NCBI GenBank assembly: GCA_048013815.1
Contig: CM106585.1
Coordinates: 6,696,001 to 6,760,000, forward strand
Direction of reading: 5' to 3'
Origin: Setoptus koraiensis
Lineage: Eukaryota; Arthropoda
DNA length: 64,000 nt
Each line of letters opens with the position of its first letter. Position 1 is the first letter of the stretch. The translations under genes were made by a program, and so were the position numbers. The notes under the pieces are model-generated. The model was not told where the DNA came from. It did not search any database and saw nothing but the letters and a program-made list of their open reading frames with translations. This document shows, piece after piece, positions 43,276-54,338 of this stretch.

Positions 43276-46200
43276 ATGGCCAAGGCGGCATCCAGAATTA
43301 TTTCGGACGAGCTCTGTTCGATGATATTGAACAGTTCGACTAACAAAAGCGATGCCAACAACCAAAAGGAGAGCCAGCAGCACCTGATTTCGGAATTATC
43401 GAGGGAGTATATTAGAGATCAGAATCTTTCCATCACAGAGCTAGTCCAAACATTGGAATCGTTGCTAACTAGTACAGACTACGAAACAAGAGCTAAGGGA
43501 GTGGGCATCTTAACCAGCGTTATTGTGTCGCTGCCTGAGGACCGATTGAATTCTAAGGAAATCGACACTTTATTCACGTTTCTTTGCTTGCGCCTCACAG
43601 ACGATAAGTCAATGCATCGGGACGTTCTCAAATGTTTTCAGTACCTCATGCACAATACCAATAAGCCCGGAGAATTATCTAAGAAGCTCTTTGATTCTTT
43701 GAAACATCAAACAAACATTAGAACTATGACACCCAGTAACAGACATTTAGTGATGGAAATAGTCACTGATATTTTCACAGAACATCACACCAAAACCCGC
43801 CACATAACAAACGATCTAATATTTGGACTTGTGCACTTAATTGAGGGTGAAAGTGACCCAAACTGCCTATTGTTATCTTACAGACTCGTCGCCTCCGTAT
43901 CAAGATGGTACACCAACTTAGAGCCTTACGTAGAGGATATTGTTGACTGGCTCAGTTCATACTATCCTATTTCATACACCCCTCCGCCAGGACAAGCAAG
44001 CTCAATAAAGAGAGACGATCTTGTTGACGCTCTCTATGATTGTTTCATCGCAAATGAATTGTTTGCTGAAAATGTGCTCAGTCTTATAAGAAGCAAATTA
44101 GAATCAAACCTAGTTTCGTCCAAATTGGATTCATACGATTGTCTGGAGCGATGTGTCGGTCATTATCCCCCCAATAAAGTAGAAGAATGTCATCTCAGTT
44201 TTTGGACTTGCATACGCATGGATTGTTTGAGGTCCGAAAAGAGCACGGACATCATTCTATTCAACAAGGCCCTGTCCGCCCTTTCAGCTCTTGTCAGTGC
44301 TATAAGTCTAGATGGTTATGATCGGATGGTGCACCAAATATACAGTGACTTGAATTTAGCTTTCACCAAAGTTGAGATGAATCTTTTCAAGTCAGCCACT
44401 TATCTTATGGTTAACTCTATTCTGAGACCAATGAGTGAAAATGTCGTCTCACCTTCTGTATTTTTCATCGAAGACATTACCAAGATAACCTCAAAGTTGT
44501 TTTCTAGCGAAGAAGGCCGATCATATGGAAGTGACATTCTCTGGAGTTTGAACTATATTTTTGAAAAAGTCGCCAGCACCGATATTGTATTTCCCTTCCT
44601 TCACAACCCAGATGATGAACATACCAAGAAGAGAGACGATTATCTGGAGAAAATATTGAACTACCTCACATCTTCATCCGTCACCGATGAAATTTGCTCT
44701 CTCTGCCTAAAAGTGATAAATTCTTTTATATCCTGCTCCTCTAAACATGTTGTCAAAATTGGTGAAAACGCCCTCAACAAGCTCGTATCAACACTCAAAA
44801 ATCTATTGGATGCTTCTAGATGTGATAAGGACTGTGTCAACCTTTTGAGAATCATTGGCGATCGTTACGAAGTGCAAATTGTGGATTGTGAGGAAATCAA
44901 GCAATTGTTAAACTTGCGAGAACATGACTCTGACTCTCTTCGATCTCTGGTGAAAGGCTTATCCATTCAGGGATTTAGTAGTAATGATGAATATCTCATA
45001 CTTGCTCTGCAAGTCTTCATCAATACTAGACCAGATGAAAAAACTAAGTCTGTCGCGCTTCAATTAGGATCAATAATTGAATCTGCCCTCAGAGACAGTA
45101 TCCCAAAAGAAAAACTCATAGAATGCTGGATTCTATTATTCAACCATTTGAAACATTTGATTATATGTCGCCAGTATATCGAATCTGTACCAGGAGAATG
45201 TATCATCCGCAAAAGTTTAAGTTTAATATACATAATAGCAGATCAAATGGGTTCGGCTTGTATTGAAACTCAGCTGGAGACAACTCTACCGATATGCTTA
45301 GCGTCAGAATCCAATCCTAGGTTGGAATCTACAGTTTTTCAGAAATGCACATTGTGTAAAGATTCGAAAGATCTCGACACTGACCAGACAAAGCTCACAC
45401 AACACCAATTGTGTTTATGGCTAAGCTTAGTAGAGATTTTGATTCACTCGCTGAATTCCGAAAGCATCATCAGATCTTTTTCGAGCTCCGACAAGCTGAA
45501 CGAATTTCTGATTTTCCTCAGAACTTCCATCCGCCCCGAAATGAAGTGTTCTCCTTACTTAACTGGTCATGTTGGGAGAGTGCACGCTATAATCATCAAC
45601 AAATTGCAAGATAGTATCCTGATGGAAGTGCTGATGCCCTTCTTGGGATCGGACATTTGCCAGGACCTGGCATCTAGTAAGCTAGATGACGAATGTACAA
45701 GAATTGTTTACGCTAGTATTGTTAAATGGGTATTGAAAGCATTGGTCATTAGGAATCACAATATAGCCGTACCAATGATGAATCTAATTTTGAACGCAAT
45801 TAGTTCAACAAATTTACCTTCGATGTCAGCTTTGGAACTATCGACCATATTTCCATTCGTATTATCTGACGACGAGATCGACGATAATTGTACAGTGAGC
45901 CTTTTTGACACAGAAAAACATTACATAAGATTTCCTCTTTACAAACAGAAATTCTTCTGTCAATCGTTCAACGAGATTCTTATTCGACACAAGAATGAGA
46001 CTGGCACGATAAACAATTCAGGCCTACATGCACTTGTATTGGCCGTGGTTGGCCAAATTAGGTACCTACAGGATAGCGCAATGAAGAACTATTACAACAA
46101 ATTGTTGCCAATGAGTGTAAAATCACTATCGGTTACTCGTACCCTAACATCTGATGGAACATCCATAGACTTGGAATCGTTGAGGTCAGAAGTTTTCCAG

Positions 46201-46497
46201 TTTTTAAATCAGGTTATTGTTGGCGACAAACGAGACATAATTTTACCCTATCTCGAGGATCTAATTGGAATTTGTCTTGATCTCGCATCGAAAGGTACCC
46301 TAAAGGAAAGATTGACAGCGCTCAAATGTATAGCAAGTATAGCCAATCACATCGAAGATAGTCATATCATGTCATTGAGGTCCCGCATGATTTTGGGTCT
46401 GAGGCAATCTTTGGCGGATAGAAAACGTTTAGTACGCTCGCAGGCGGTTGAGGCACGATTAGCTTGGTTTATGGTGGGTCAGCCTGGAAAGCCATGA
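43276..46497 (+). CDS. MMS19: MMS19, cytosolic Fe-S targeting factor
   Basis: HEAT-repeat scaffold of the CIA targeting complex that delivers 4Fe-4S clusters to DNA polymerases, XPD and other helicases. Single exon, 1073 residues; human MMS19 has 1030. N-terminal MMS19_N words are present: GVGILTSVIVSLPED, then DLIFGLVHLIEGESDPNCLL and the SYYPISYTPPP block near 235-245. The C-terminal HEAT block holds KWVLKALVIRNHN near 820, an FPLYKQKFF block near 895 and the close LADRKRLVRSQAVEARLAWF, which matches the human end very well. The start is the ATG at 43276 (MAKAASRIISDE). The frame is open 15 codons upstream without ATG. An AATAAA follows near 46,548. No intron, against about 30 exons in vertebrates. 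Sure. Confidence 0.95.
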   Translation: MAKAASRIISDELCSMILNSSTNKSDANNQKESQQHLISELSREYIRDQNLSITELVQTLESLLTSTDYETRAKGVGILTSVIVSLPEDRLNSKEIDTLFTFLCLRLTDDKSMHRDVLKCFQYLMHNTNKPGELSKKLFDSLKHQTNIRTMTPSNRHLVMEIVTDIFTEHHTKTRHITNDLIFGLVHLIEGESDPNCLLLSYRLVASVSRWYTNLEPYVEDIVDWLSSYYPISYTPPPGQASSIKRDDLVDALYDCFIANELFAENVLSLIRSKLESNLVSSKLDSYDCLERCVGHYPPNKVEECHLSFWTCIRMDCLRSEKSTDIILFNKALSALSALVSAISLDGYDRMVHQIYSDLNLAFTKVEMNLFKSATYLMVNSILRPMSENVVSPSVFFIEDITKITSKLFSSEEGRSYGSDILWSLNYIFEKVASTDIVFPFLHNPDDEHTKKRDDYLEKILNYLTSSSVTDEICSLCLKVINSFISCSSKHVVKIGENALNKLVSTLKNLLDASRCDKDCVNLLRIIGDRYEVQIVDCEEIKQLLNLREHDSDSLRSLVKGLSIQGFSSNDEYLILALQVFINTRPDEKTKSVALQLGSIIESALRDSIPKEKLIECWILLFNHLKHLIICRQYIESVPGECIIRKSLSLIYIIADQMGSACIETQLETTLPICLASESNPRLESTVFQKCTLCKDSKDLDTDQTKLTQHQLCLWLSLVEILIHSLNSESIIRSFSSSDKLNEFLIFLRTSIRPEMKCSPYLTGHVGRVHAIIINKLQDSILMEVLMPFLGSDICQDLASSKLDDECTRIVYASIVKWVLKALVIRNHNIAVPMMNLILNAISSTNLPSMSALELSTIFPFVLSDDEIDDNCTVSLFDTEKHYIRFPLYKQKFFCQSFNEILIRHKNETGTINNSGLHALVLAVVGQIRYLQDSAMKNYYNKLLPMSVKSLSVTRTLTSDGTSIDLESLRSEVFQFLNQVIVGDKRDIILPYLEDLIGICLDLASKGTLKERLTALKCIASIANHIEDSHIMSLRSRMILGLRQSLADRKRLVRSQAVEARLAWFMVGQPGKP

Positions 46498-46758
46498 ACA
46501 AGCTAAAATTCGAACAGCCAAATCGAAGGACGCAGGCAAGGCAAAAAAAAATAAATAAATTGCTGATTTGAAGCTAAAAATAATTGACTTACGATTTTTT
46601 GGTGCTGAACTGTGGTAAAAGATGGTATGAGCTCCGCCCTTACCTTTTATTATCGGACCATTCTAAAAGGTCGCCCATATTTGTCAATTTTGGTCCTCCT
46701 CTCAGTCCTCTCGGTCAATTTTGGTCCTTTAAAGCTTGAGTTCTTTATCTGCTCCTTA

Positions 46759-47528
46759 TTATCTGCTGTCATTCATTTGTTCGAACACTGCCAATTGATG
46801 AGGTGCGAAATGATGAGGATATTTTTTGTGCTTTGCTCGTCTATTTTGAAACCTGAATAGTAGTTTTGTTTGCGAGAGGAGAGAGAGAAACAGAGATGGA
46901 GCTTATTATTATAGCTTATAATTTAGATCATTGTTCGGGCGATAGTTACTTACCAGATTTTGATTTGATTCTCGCTTAATTTGAGCTCCTCAGATAAATT
47001 TCTTCGATGGTCCGGCGCGATATAACGGGTTTTACTGAATGTTCCCTCTAAAACAATCAGTTGCTCCGTACTAAATGAAGTTCTCTTAGTTCGTTGTCTC
47101 ACACTGTCTTGCTTGTTTTGTGTTTCACTGTTTGATTGATTGTCTGATTGGTTGTTGTTATTATTAATGTCGATTGCGTGCGATTGATCTGAATTCTCTC
47201 GAATTGATTTATCCGAATCATCATCAGTTATTATTGTATCCTCGGTGTTATGAGTTAATTTCTCGCTAGTATTAATACATTCGATGCTGATATGACTGGA
47301 TTTGTTCTTGAAGTGTTGCAAAGCTCGTCTTGGTGTGAGCATTCGTTTTGCTATCGATCGCTTTGTCGTATACTTAAGTTGACCAGCTTTGGTTTTATAA
47401 ACTTTTATTGGGTTGGTCGCATTCGCGGAGTTGTCACGAGTCATATTTAGACCATAGTAGTTACCGTTCAGATCAAACGGAGTGTCAGCGTAACTTCGTT
47501 CCGAGTTCTTCACTGATAGATCCATCAT
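46759..47528 (-). CDS. ANTP-class homeobox protein
   Basis: Exons 47528-46954 and 46852-46759 are joined in phase 2 across a 101-base intron (GTAAGT...TTCAG) that splits the homeodomain Trp48 codon; the product is 222 residues. The homeodomain starts near residue 147 (RTKRTSFSTEQLIVLEGTF), continues through LKLSENQIKIW and, across the splice, gives WFQNRRAKHKKY, so Gln50 and Asn51 are intact. A short tail (HHFAPHQLAVFEQMNDSR) ends it. The N-terminal half is Ser/Asn-rich and acidic with no hexapeptide I can see. A transcription factor. Class is clear, but the family is not: it recalls rough, Vax/Ems and Gsx types without fitting one, which suggests fast evolution. The second exon is too short to stand out alone. 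Confidence 0.85.
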
Positions 47529-48250
47529 GGGTGTTGTGTGCGATGTTTCTTTTTCTCTCTGGACTAAGATTGTTGCGATGGCAATGATCTGTATGATGTT
47601 GCTTTGATGGAATGGTGATTATCTAGTGCAAAAGTTATAATATTCAAATTTATCTGATGGGGTACAAATTTGGAAAGTTTGTTCTGTTTCCCACTTGTGG
47701 AAATGATCAACTACTGATTCACCGTAATACCGCACATAAACTGCAACACTTGCATATCATCAATAACAGCATCTTCATCACTGGCATCATTTAGTTGGAT
47801 AACAATTTGACACGTGAGCATGATTATGTAAATATTGTAGGCCTATTTTGTATTTTTCTTTTCAAATTGCTTTTCTTCTCTATCACCAATCAGCAACAAT
47901 CAATTGTCTGCTAGTGATTTACCTGTTAACAAGCAAGTATCAACGTGTTGATAGCTGATAGTGTTTATGTGGCGCCATCATTTTAGTGCTCACCTTACCA
48001 TGATTGATAGACGGATAGTCGACAATAGTATTCATGTTGCTATTATAGATCGCTAAATGGAAAAACAATATTGCTACCTTGCTACGAGGAAACAATTAAC
48101 TATTGTTTCAACGTTACTTGTTAGGCAACACATTATCTAACAACAAAATAGACATAGAGAGCCAATTGATAAGTTGTTGTTGCTGCTGTGAGCCAACGTG
48201 AGTTGACGAGTGCATTGCATTATCGACAGTGTGCTATATTGTTGCCGTTA
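47529..48250. other. Upstream region of the homeobox gene
   Basis: AT-rich, no gene seen. It should hold the homeobox promoter. Nothing else supportable. Confidence 0.4.
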
Positions 48251-48284
48251 ATTGCGCTTCTTCGTAACTGCCCATGGTAGGGTG

Positions 48285-48664
48285 TTATTAAGAAGGAAGA
48301 TATCCTACCAAAGACGCCTGATGGATCTCCATTGGACTTCTTTGGGTTCGGGTATCTTAAGCAGAAGTTTCTCAGTGAAAAGTGCCATACACTCGATGCG
48401 TTGTTTGCAACTGCATCCAGGGTATGGTCACAAATACCCGCGGACAAGATATCTGACGCGTTTGATGATTGGCGATTTCACTTAAAATTGATTGTCAAGC
48501 ACAAAGGAGAGCCAATTGAGCCTCACAAAGAGATTCATAAAGAGATTGCAGTTCTAAAAGTGTTCAATTTTATCGCGACCGACCTGTACAGTGCGTATGT
48601 CACAAATCTTGTGCCTCGGGTCCAGTATATCCAGTACATGTATATTGCAACTCGTCAGAAATAA
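48285..48664 (+). pseudogene. Tc1/mariner transposase C-terminal relic
   Basis: Translated in frame, DILPKTPDGSPLDFFGFGYL starts a stretch of about 115 residues with the SPLDFFGFGYLKQKF pattern, which stands for the PD-SP-D catalytic end of mariner-like (DD34D/DD37D) transposases. AFDDWRFHLKLIVKHKG follows. The N-terminal DNA-binding part and the first catalytic Asp residues are absent and I see no terminal inverted repeats, so this is a 3' fragment of a plain DNA transposon. A stop is at 48,662-48,664. Confidence 0.75.
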
Positions 48665-48944
48665 TCATGAAATAAAGTTATCTGCTGAGGGCTAGAGTCT
48701 GTCACTTGATTAGGTTGTGTGCATAGAAACTGCGATGTAAAGGGATCGCGTGATTCAGTGTCTCTATTTGGTATAGAGATCAGCGAGCTTGCAACCTCGA
48801 GTCTCGCGCCTGATGAGTGAGCTTGGAGACACTAGCCGACGAGAGTAACTATCAGTGCTCGCAGAGAGCTACTTCAATTTGATTCTCGCTATCCTCAAAT
48901 ACAGTCTTGAATACTTGGGAAGGTTCGAATTAAAACAATCTCTT

Positions 48945-49595
48945 ATGGCCGATAAAAATCTTGGAGGAGCCGGCAAAGCTCCATCGGCTAGTTCTGGTGC
49001 TTCAACGCAACCCTTGGTTCCTGGAGCGCCTGGCCCGATATCAGGGCCTGGTTCATTGCCGCCACCGCCAAACGCAACAACCAGTCCATCGCTACCATCT
49101 AGTCCTGAACCAGGGTTTACCCCGCCGCCTGGCCCAACACCGCCACCAGGAGGTCCACCAAAGTCACCAGGCAAGGCAAAGTCACCAAGTAGGCCAAGAG
49201 TACCGAAGTCAACCAAGACACCTTCAGCTATCTCGACCGCTGGTGTAGAGGGAAATTCGGGTGCATCATCTGCATCAGGTACACCGGCATCAGTGACACC
49301 AACTTCAGGGTCGCCGGCCACACCATCATCGACATCAACACCAGCAACACCGATATCTGCACCAACATCAGCACCAACATCAGCACAAACATCCACGCCG
49401 GCAACAGCTTCGCCAGCTCCATCATGCAAACCGAATATAGAAGCCTCTGGAAAATGTTGCAAAACTTGCAAGGATGCTCAGAAATGTTCTTGCAAGGATA
49501 AAGATAGAAAATGTCAGTGTTGCCAGAGTTGTAGCAACGGAAATCCATCAGCTTGCAATTGTAGTCCTTGCTATTGTTGCAATCAAAAAAAATGA
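48945..49595 (+). CDS. Pro/Ser/Thr/Gly-rich protein with metallothionein-like tail
   Basis: 216 residues from the ATG at 48945 (MADKNLGGAGKAP); the frame is open further upstream without ATG. Residues about 10-160 are low complexity: a Pro/Gly part (PPPGPTPPPGGPPKSPGK), a basic patch, then Ser/Thr/Ala/Pro repeats with APTSAPTSAQTS. The last 52 or so residues hold 15 Cys in CC, CxC and CxxC pairs (KCCKTC, KCSCKD, KCQCCQSC, CNCSPCYCC) with many Lys and no aromatic residue but one Tyr. That is the composition of a metallothionein. No signal peptide is seen from this start. I know no family with this layout. It could bind Zn, Cu or Cd, or be a structural cysteine-rich protein. The antisense frame over it is a shadow. 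Coding is likely, function inferred. Confidence 0.75.
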   Translation: MADKNLGGAGKAPSASSGASTQPLVPGAPGPISGPGSLPPPPNATTSPSLPSSPEPGFTPPPGPTPPPGGPPKSPGKAKSPSRPRVPKSTKTPSAISTAGVEGNSGASSASGTPASVTPTSGSPATPSSTSTPATPISAPTSAPTSAQTSTPATASPAPSCKPNIEASGKCCKTCKDAQKCSCKDKDRKCQCCQSCSNGNPSACNCSPCYCCNQKK

Positions 49596-49757
49596 TTGGT
49601 CCGAATTATAGTTTACAAAATCAGTAGCAATGGTTACTCAGAGATCTGAGCTATCACTAGTGGGTGTTTTATTTATTCTACTTTATATAACACAAATCAA
49701 ACGCATATTATGAGAAGCATGAAAGGTCGAGTGGTAGATGAGGTTCATGAAGAAAAA

Positions 49758-52466
49758 TCACAAAGAAGATTTGTTATCCGGATAGTGGGAGCTCCAGTAA
49801 TTTGCCTGACAATAACTCTTGACCCAGTGTTGACCCACAATAAAATCAAGTAAAGTTGATTCGTCTATCTCCTCGCCTTCAGGTTGTATATAGCAACTAT
49901 CCACAATTCTATAACTTGTAGCAAAGTCATAGATGATTTTGAAGACGTCCTCCCTTTCTTTGACGTCGGGTATAACAAGAAAGTTAAAATCTATACAATG
50001 CTCTCCCGAAGCCTGGTTTTCCGCTCTCAGAGTCCATTCCCCCGTAGCGATAGGCTTCTTCAAACGAATGTGCAATGCTTGAGCAAATGTGTTCAATAGT
50101 GCGTTGGAGGTCTTTGGTTTGATTTTAACATCCAATATATGGCCCCCTCTCCTGCTATGGCGATTTGACAATCTAAATCGTACCTTTATATTGTTATGAT
50201 GTTTTATGTCCTCTTCTTCGGGACCACCGAATATGTACCAACTGTGGTATAAGACTATGTCAGAGTGTGCACCTAAAACGCCTCCTCGGGTTCGAAACAT
50301 TCTCTCCTTGACATCGAAGTCTGAACCCACCTCCATCCATTTTAAAAAGGAGGACTCCTCGAAACAATCATGAGTTTCATGCTTTGCGGTTCTATTATCC
50401 GGGTGCCTTTCTGGTCGGACAAACAACTGTATGCAACCGGTTCTATCAAAGTAAACACCTTCTTCAAAACAGAATGTTATGAGATGACCTTCAAAAACTC
50501 GGGAAAAAAAGAGATCTATCGACTTAAGATGTACGTGGTCAACGAATTTTGACATCTCTGAAGTATCTTGTGCCATCATATTGGCGGACACCATCGATAG
50601 ATATGCGAAATTCTTAAATAATTGGGTTCTTCTATCATCATGCTTGAAATCGTGTTCATCCATGTGATTCTCCCAATAAAGCCTCCACGATGAATACAAG
50701 TCCGGATAACGTGAGCTCGTTCCTTGGTCAATTTCTCGCCCCTTATGGAGTAAGTCCTTGTCTACTTGAAATATGATTTCTTGGTTGATCGTAGGATCGA
50801 ATTTGCGTGAGAAGAATATATCTTGATTCAATGTACTCTTAAGTTTAGGCCAATCCTTTTGCCTGTAGACCAATGGTGAACATCCACACCAATCAACTAC
50901 GTCTCTGTGCTGACATTTGCACCCCTGCTTTCTCTTCCAATTTGATATCCTTAGATTATTACCGATAATGGAGTGACAAAAGTGACTGTTGAGAGCGGCA
51001 GTATGGAAAAAGGATTCGGCTGGCAATAATGTCTGATTGAATAACCTGATCAGTGGCTTTAGCAGATTTTCATCATTGTTTATAAATGAGCAGAAATCTC
51101 TCGGTAACGCAAACCAATCGCTTCCGCCAGTGTAAATTATGCCGTAAGGTAGATCTCGGTCACCGAGACGCCACATTCGGTCCTCACATTCATAGAATGT
51201 CTTGTCTAGTCCTTGTTTCTTAACGAACTTTAAGTTATCGAAAGCGTGGGATTTCAGAAAGATTGCCCCATAGTTTTTAGCCAGGTATCTCTCCAGATCC
51301 GGGAGAGGTTTTATATTATAGTCACTCTCGCTTAGATTGATGATGTAGTCCCAGCTGGTAGTTGATTCTAATAGTTGACTGATTGAGTCTAATAACATTC
51401 TGAGAAGACTGGAGCCACCCCATATAGTGCCGTACCTATTTTTGGCCAGGACAATGTTACTAAATTTCTTCTCTAGAGGTAGAAGCTCACGATACAAGTA
51501 ATCATCTCTTGAGTCCACATGTATATAAAAAGTATGTCTAGTGGAAAAGAGATTTTTTATCAAACGTTTGACTTGCCTCACCGCTCTTCCATTGAGAGTG
51601 AGTATGAACACTATCCTGATATTATCAGGATCCTTCGAGGAGTGATTAGTAAGTTTGAATTCTGGTTTGACATAACTATCGGTGAAATAAATATCAAATG
51701 CTTTGTCTAGCCTGCAGCTTTCTTCTTGGCAGTTATCAATTTGACAAACTGATTGATTTCGGTAAAGATCTATTGGACGATGCTCTATTAGATTCAGTCG
51801 AGCACTACAATAACATTCAGTTTTGTTTTCCAGAGCTGCCAATTCATATCCATACTTATAGCAAGTATCTACGCATTGTATTTCTGTTGAATGCGAATCG
51901 ATGAAGACAAACTTTTCGGCGGTTTCATTTATGGGCGATATGTGACATCCTATATGTTCATATTTTTTATGTTTGGCTGGTTTGTCTCTTACACAATAGT
52001 TTTTGAGATTGTTGTTCGTATGCTTGTGATCGAGATTTTGCAATTGGCATGCCATATCTATCAATTGCTGTTTGCACGATACGGTTTTGGCTCGTTCTAC
52101 AGCAGATAAAGCATCCTTTGATTGTATTGCACACCAATATTTGACGGTGTGGTCGTTTTGGATAATATTGTCCTCTGGTAAAATAGCATTAGAATGACTA
52201 GAATCTGCACGATGCTGATGGATGACGCTTTCTATTGTTTCCGATTCTACCTCGTACAATTCATCTGGCTTGCCCTTCGCTACTGGCCAATCTTTGACAC
52301 TAGATTGCTGATGTTCGTCCCCCAATGTAATATTTGATGTGAGAACAATGTCAATTTCCTCAGTATTATTACCCAGTGGTGGAATACATAAAACAATAGA
52401 TAATAGCATTGCAAGGATAAGAACAGCTGAAAGAAGTCCGAAAAGGTTGCAGGAATAACCAATCAT
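49758..52466 (-). CDS. Peptide O-xylosyltransferase
   Basis: Golgi type II enzyme that adds xylose from UDP-xylose to serine, starting glycosaminoglycan chains on proteoglycans. Single exon, 902 residues from the ATG at 52466; Drosophila oxt and human XYLT1/2 are 860-960. A membrane anchor follows the start (LFGLLSAVLILAMLLSIVLC, residues 8-27). A Cys-rich WSC-like segment lies at about 170-250 (QCVDTCYKYGYELAALENKTECYC). The GT14 domain runs from about 290 with YIHVDSRDDYLYRE, TIWGGSSLL, NLSESDYNIKPL and GGSDWFALPRDFC. Then come CKCQHRDVVDWCGCSP and the xylosyltransferase C-terminal domain to about 900. The frame extends 20 codons upstream only through non-ATG codons. A - strand AATAAA lies near 49,675. 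Sure. Confidence 0.95.
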   Translation of the reverse strand: MIGYSCNLFGLLSAVLILAMLLSIVLCIPPLGNNTEEIDIVLTSNITLGDEHQQSSVKDWPVAKGKPDELYEVESETIESVIHQHRADSSHSNAILPEDNIIQNDHTVKYWCAIQSKDALSAVERAKTVSCKQQLIDMACQLQNLDHKHTNNNLKNYCVRDKPAKHKKYEHIGCHISPINETAEKFVFIDSHSTEIQCVDTCYKYGYELAALENKTECYCSARLNLIEHRPIDLYRNQSVCQIDNCQEESCRLDKAFDIYFTDSYVKPEFKLTNHSSKDPDNIRIVFILTLNGRAVRQVKRLIKNLFSTRHTFYIHVDSRDDYLYRELLPLEKKFSNIVLAKNRYGTIWGGSSLLRMLLDSISQLLESTTSWDYIINLSESDYNIKPLPDLERYLAKNYGAIFLKSHAFDNLKFVKKQGLDKTFYECEDRMWRLGDRDLPYGIIYTGGSDWFALPRDFCSFINNDENLLKPLIRLFNQTLLPAESFFHTAALNSHFCHSIIGNNLRISNWKRKQGCKCQHRDVVDWCGCSPLVYRQKDWPKLKSTLNQDIFFSRKFDPTINQEIIFQVDKDLLHKGREIDQGTSSRYPDLYSSWRLYWENHMDEHDFKHDDRRTQLFKNFAYLSMVSANMMAQDTSEMSKFVDHVHLKSIDLFFSRVFEGHLITFCFEEGVYFDRTGCIQLFVRPERHPDNRTAKHETHDCFEESSFLKWMEVGSDFDVKERMFRTRGGVLGAHSDIVLYHSWYIFGGPEEEDIKHHNNIKVRFRLSNRHSRRGGHILDVKIKPKTSNALLNTFAQALHIRLKKPIATGEWTLRAENQASGEHCIDFNFLVIPDVKEREDVFKIIYDFATSYRIVDSCYIQPEGEEIDESTLLDFIVGQHWVKSYCQANYWSSHYPDNKSSL

Positions 52467-54338
52467 AGTGATTACTGAATGAGTATTTTTGTCTCTGCCG
52501 AAGTAAAAATTTATGTTTGTGATCAATAACGGTTTAAATTAAAAGATTAATTGATTGGACTGGTCATTGTTATGGAATAATTAAAATCTATCTTGTGATG
52601 ATATCGATTGTTTGTCGATGATAATGGCATGAATCGGTAACGAATGGAACGAGTTGACCATTTCAACCACACGTGCATAAACGTGTACTCTTTTCCTTCG
52701 TGAGACAGTCACTTTCAGAATGGATGCGCAGAGGTGCACAGAAGCTGCGGTGTGTTCAATATATTGCAGGACAGTCTTGAAGGCACTGGCGGCTACCATG
52801 GAATATCCGGCTAATCACGACGGATCGGGCTTAATCTTATTACAAATGTCGCAAGAGCTCATCTAGGTTGGCCTAACAAACCTAGCCTAAACGCATACAC
52901 CATTCTTCTCCAGTATAAGTCGCCTTGGGTTAGACATTTCTGGAATGACATGAAAAGTGCAAAGTCAGCAAGTGGTGAAAGATTGCATAAATTGTGCGCT
53001 TCTACGAGACTATCGCTATCTATGGAGCATCGAATTGCCAAAGCAACTTGATACGATATTACCATCAGCGACATTCTCTATAGCGAGATTATCAGCCAGG
53101 TGAATAAAGCGACGAGTGATAAACAATTCACCATCAACTTTCTATCACTGCCACAGTAGAAGTCAGCCGTGATTTACGACTCGCGGAACGGGGCGCCAAT
53201 CCAAACCTCATAGAGTTGTCGCAAAAATCGTATCCTCTTGAGGTTCGCATTAGATGAACTGGGTGGTACAAGTGTATAAGACATGTATTTCTGGTGTTTG
53301 ACAATCGAAAGTCGGCCTATAAACGGTTCAATGTAACCGTTTTATGGTGCTCCACTCATCTTGATTCGAGAAAATAAGTTCGCTTCGTTATGGATACTCT
53401 CTATCTGCATAAAACAAATAGAGGGAAAATCACAAAAAAACGGGTCCCCAAAGTTACTTTGAGCGGATAAGTATCAGTAAGTCTGTCAATAGTTCCAGGC
53501 GCGAGCATGGTGCTCATGCACGAGACACCCAAGTTGGATCACCAAGTTCACAGAACATAATGTAGTTTCAATCATTTGTTTGAGCTCGTGTCATGTGTGT
53601 ATGACATACGGCCACGGATCAAGGGGACGATTCTGGATGCCACACACACACACGCAATACTCCTTGGTGTTTCTCAGAATCAGGAGGATTTATCTCCAAA
53701 TCTAAATTAGTGAGCTCAGCATTGCGTCATTCTAACTAGCAACTTGTCTGTATTGTTGTGCGTTATAGCATCCAGTCTGGATCGACGCCTGATAAAAACT
53801 GTACTATACACGATGGACAACCATTAGTCCATTCAGCAAACATGTCAACTACATTTACAAGCTAGTATGGACAAACAGAGAGTGCCCGTATCCACAGAAT
53901 ACCACAGAATGCAAATAAGAGGTTATGTAAACAACAACATATGGTTGCGAAAAATCTTAATTTTCGCGCTCTCAATCTGTTTTAATCCGAAGCGCATGTG
54001 CGTACATGGAGAATTATTTTTTGAGAATAAAAAAAAGCTTCAATCAAACAAGAATAATAATTAAATCAGACTAAACATTCGTAAAATTGTTATGTAATCA
54101 CAGGTGCTGTCTTGGCGTGGGATTCCCATGATGAAGGCCGTCAATCAAAGCCGGTAGCAATAATCATTTAGACAATACGCCTCTGTTTTGAAGCGACAAT
54201 CATTATCATCATCATATTAATCATCGTAGGCTTTAGGTTTGGACTTACCATTATTAGCGTATCCAATTTAAACTGGACCAGCCAATCACTAGAATAGTTA
54301 TATTAGCATAGGACACTTTTTGTAGGATCACACATTCA
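52467..54338. other. Intergenic between xylosyltransferase and MTMR
   Basis: About 1.9 kb between divergent genes, so both promoters should be here. Frames of 60-72 codons exist but none is recognised. A short CA run lies near 53,640-53,655. Nothing else supportable. Confidence 0.4.

Noticed and set aside
48869-49471. 200-codon antisense frame over the metallothionein-like gene
   Set aside because: Asp/Gly/Val-rich mirror of Pro/Ser/Thr/Ala codons; no start or domain.
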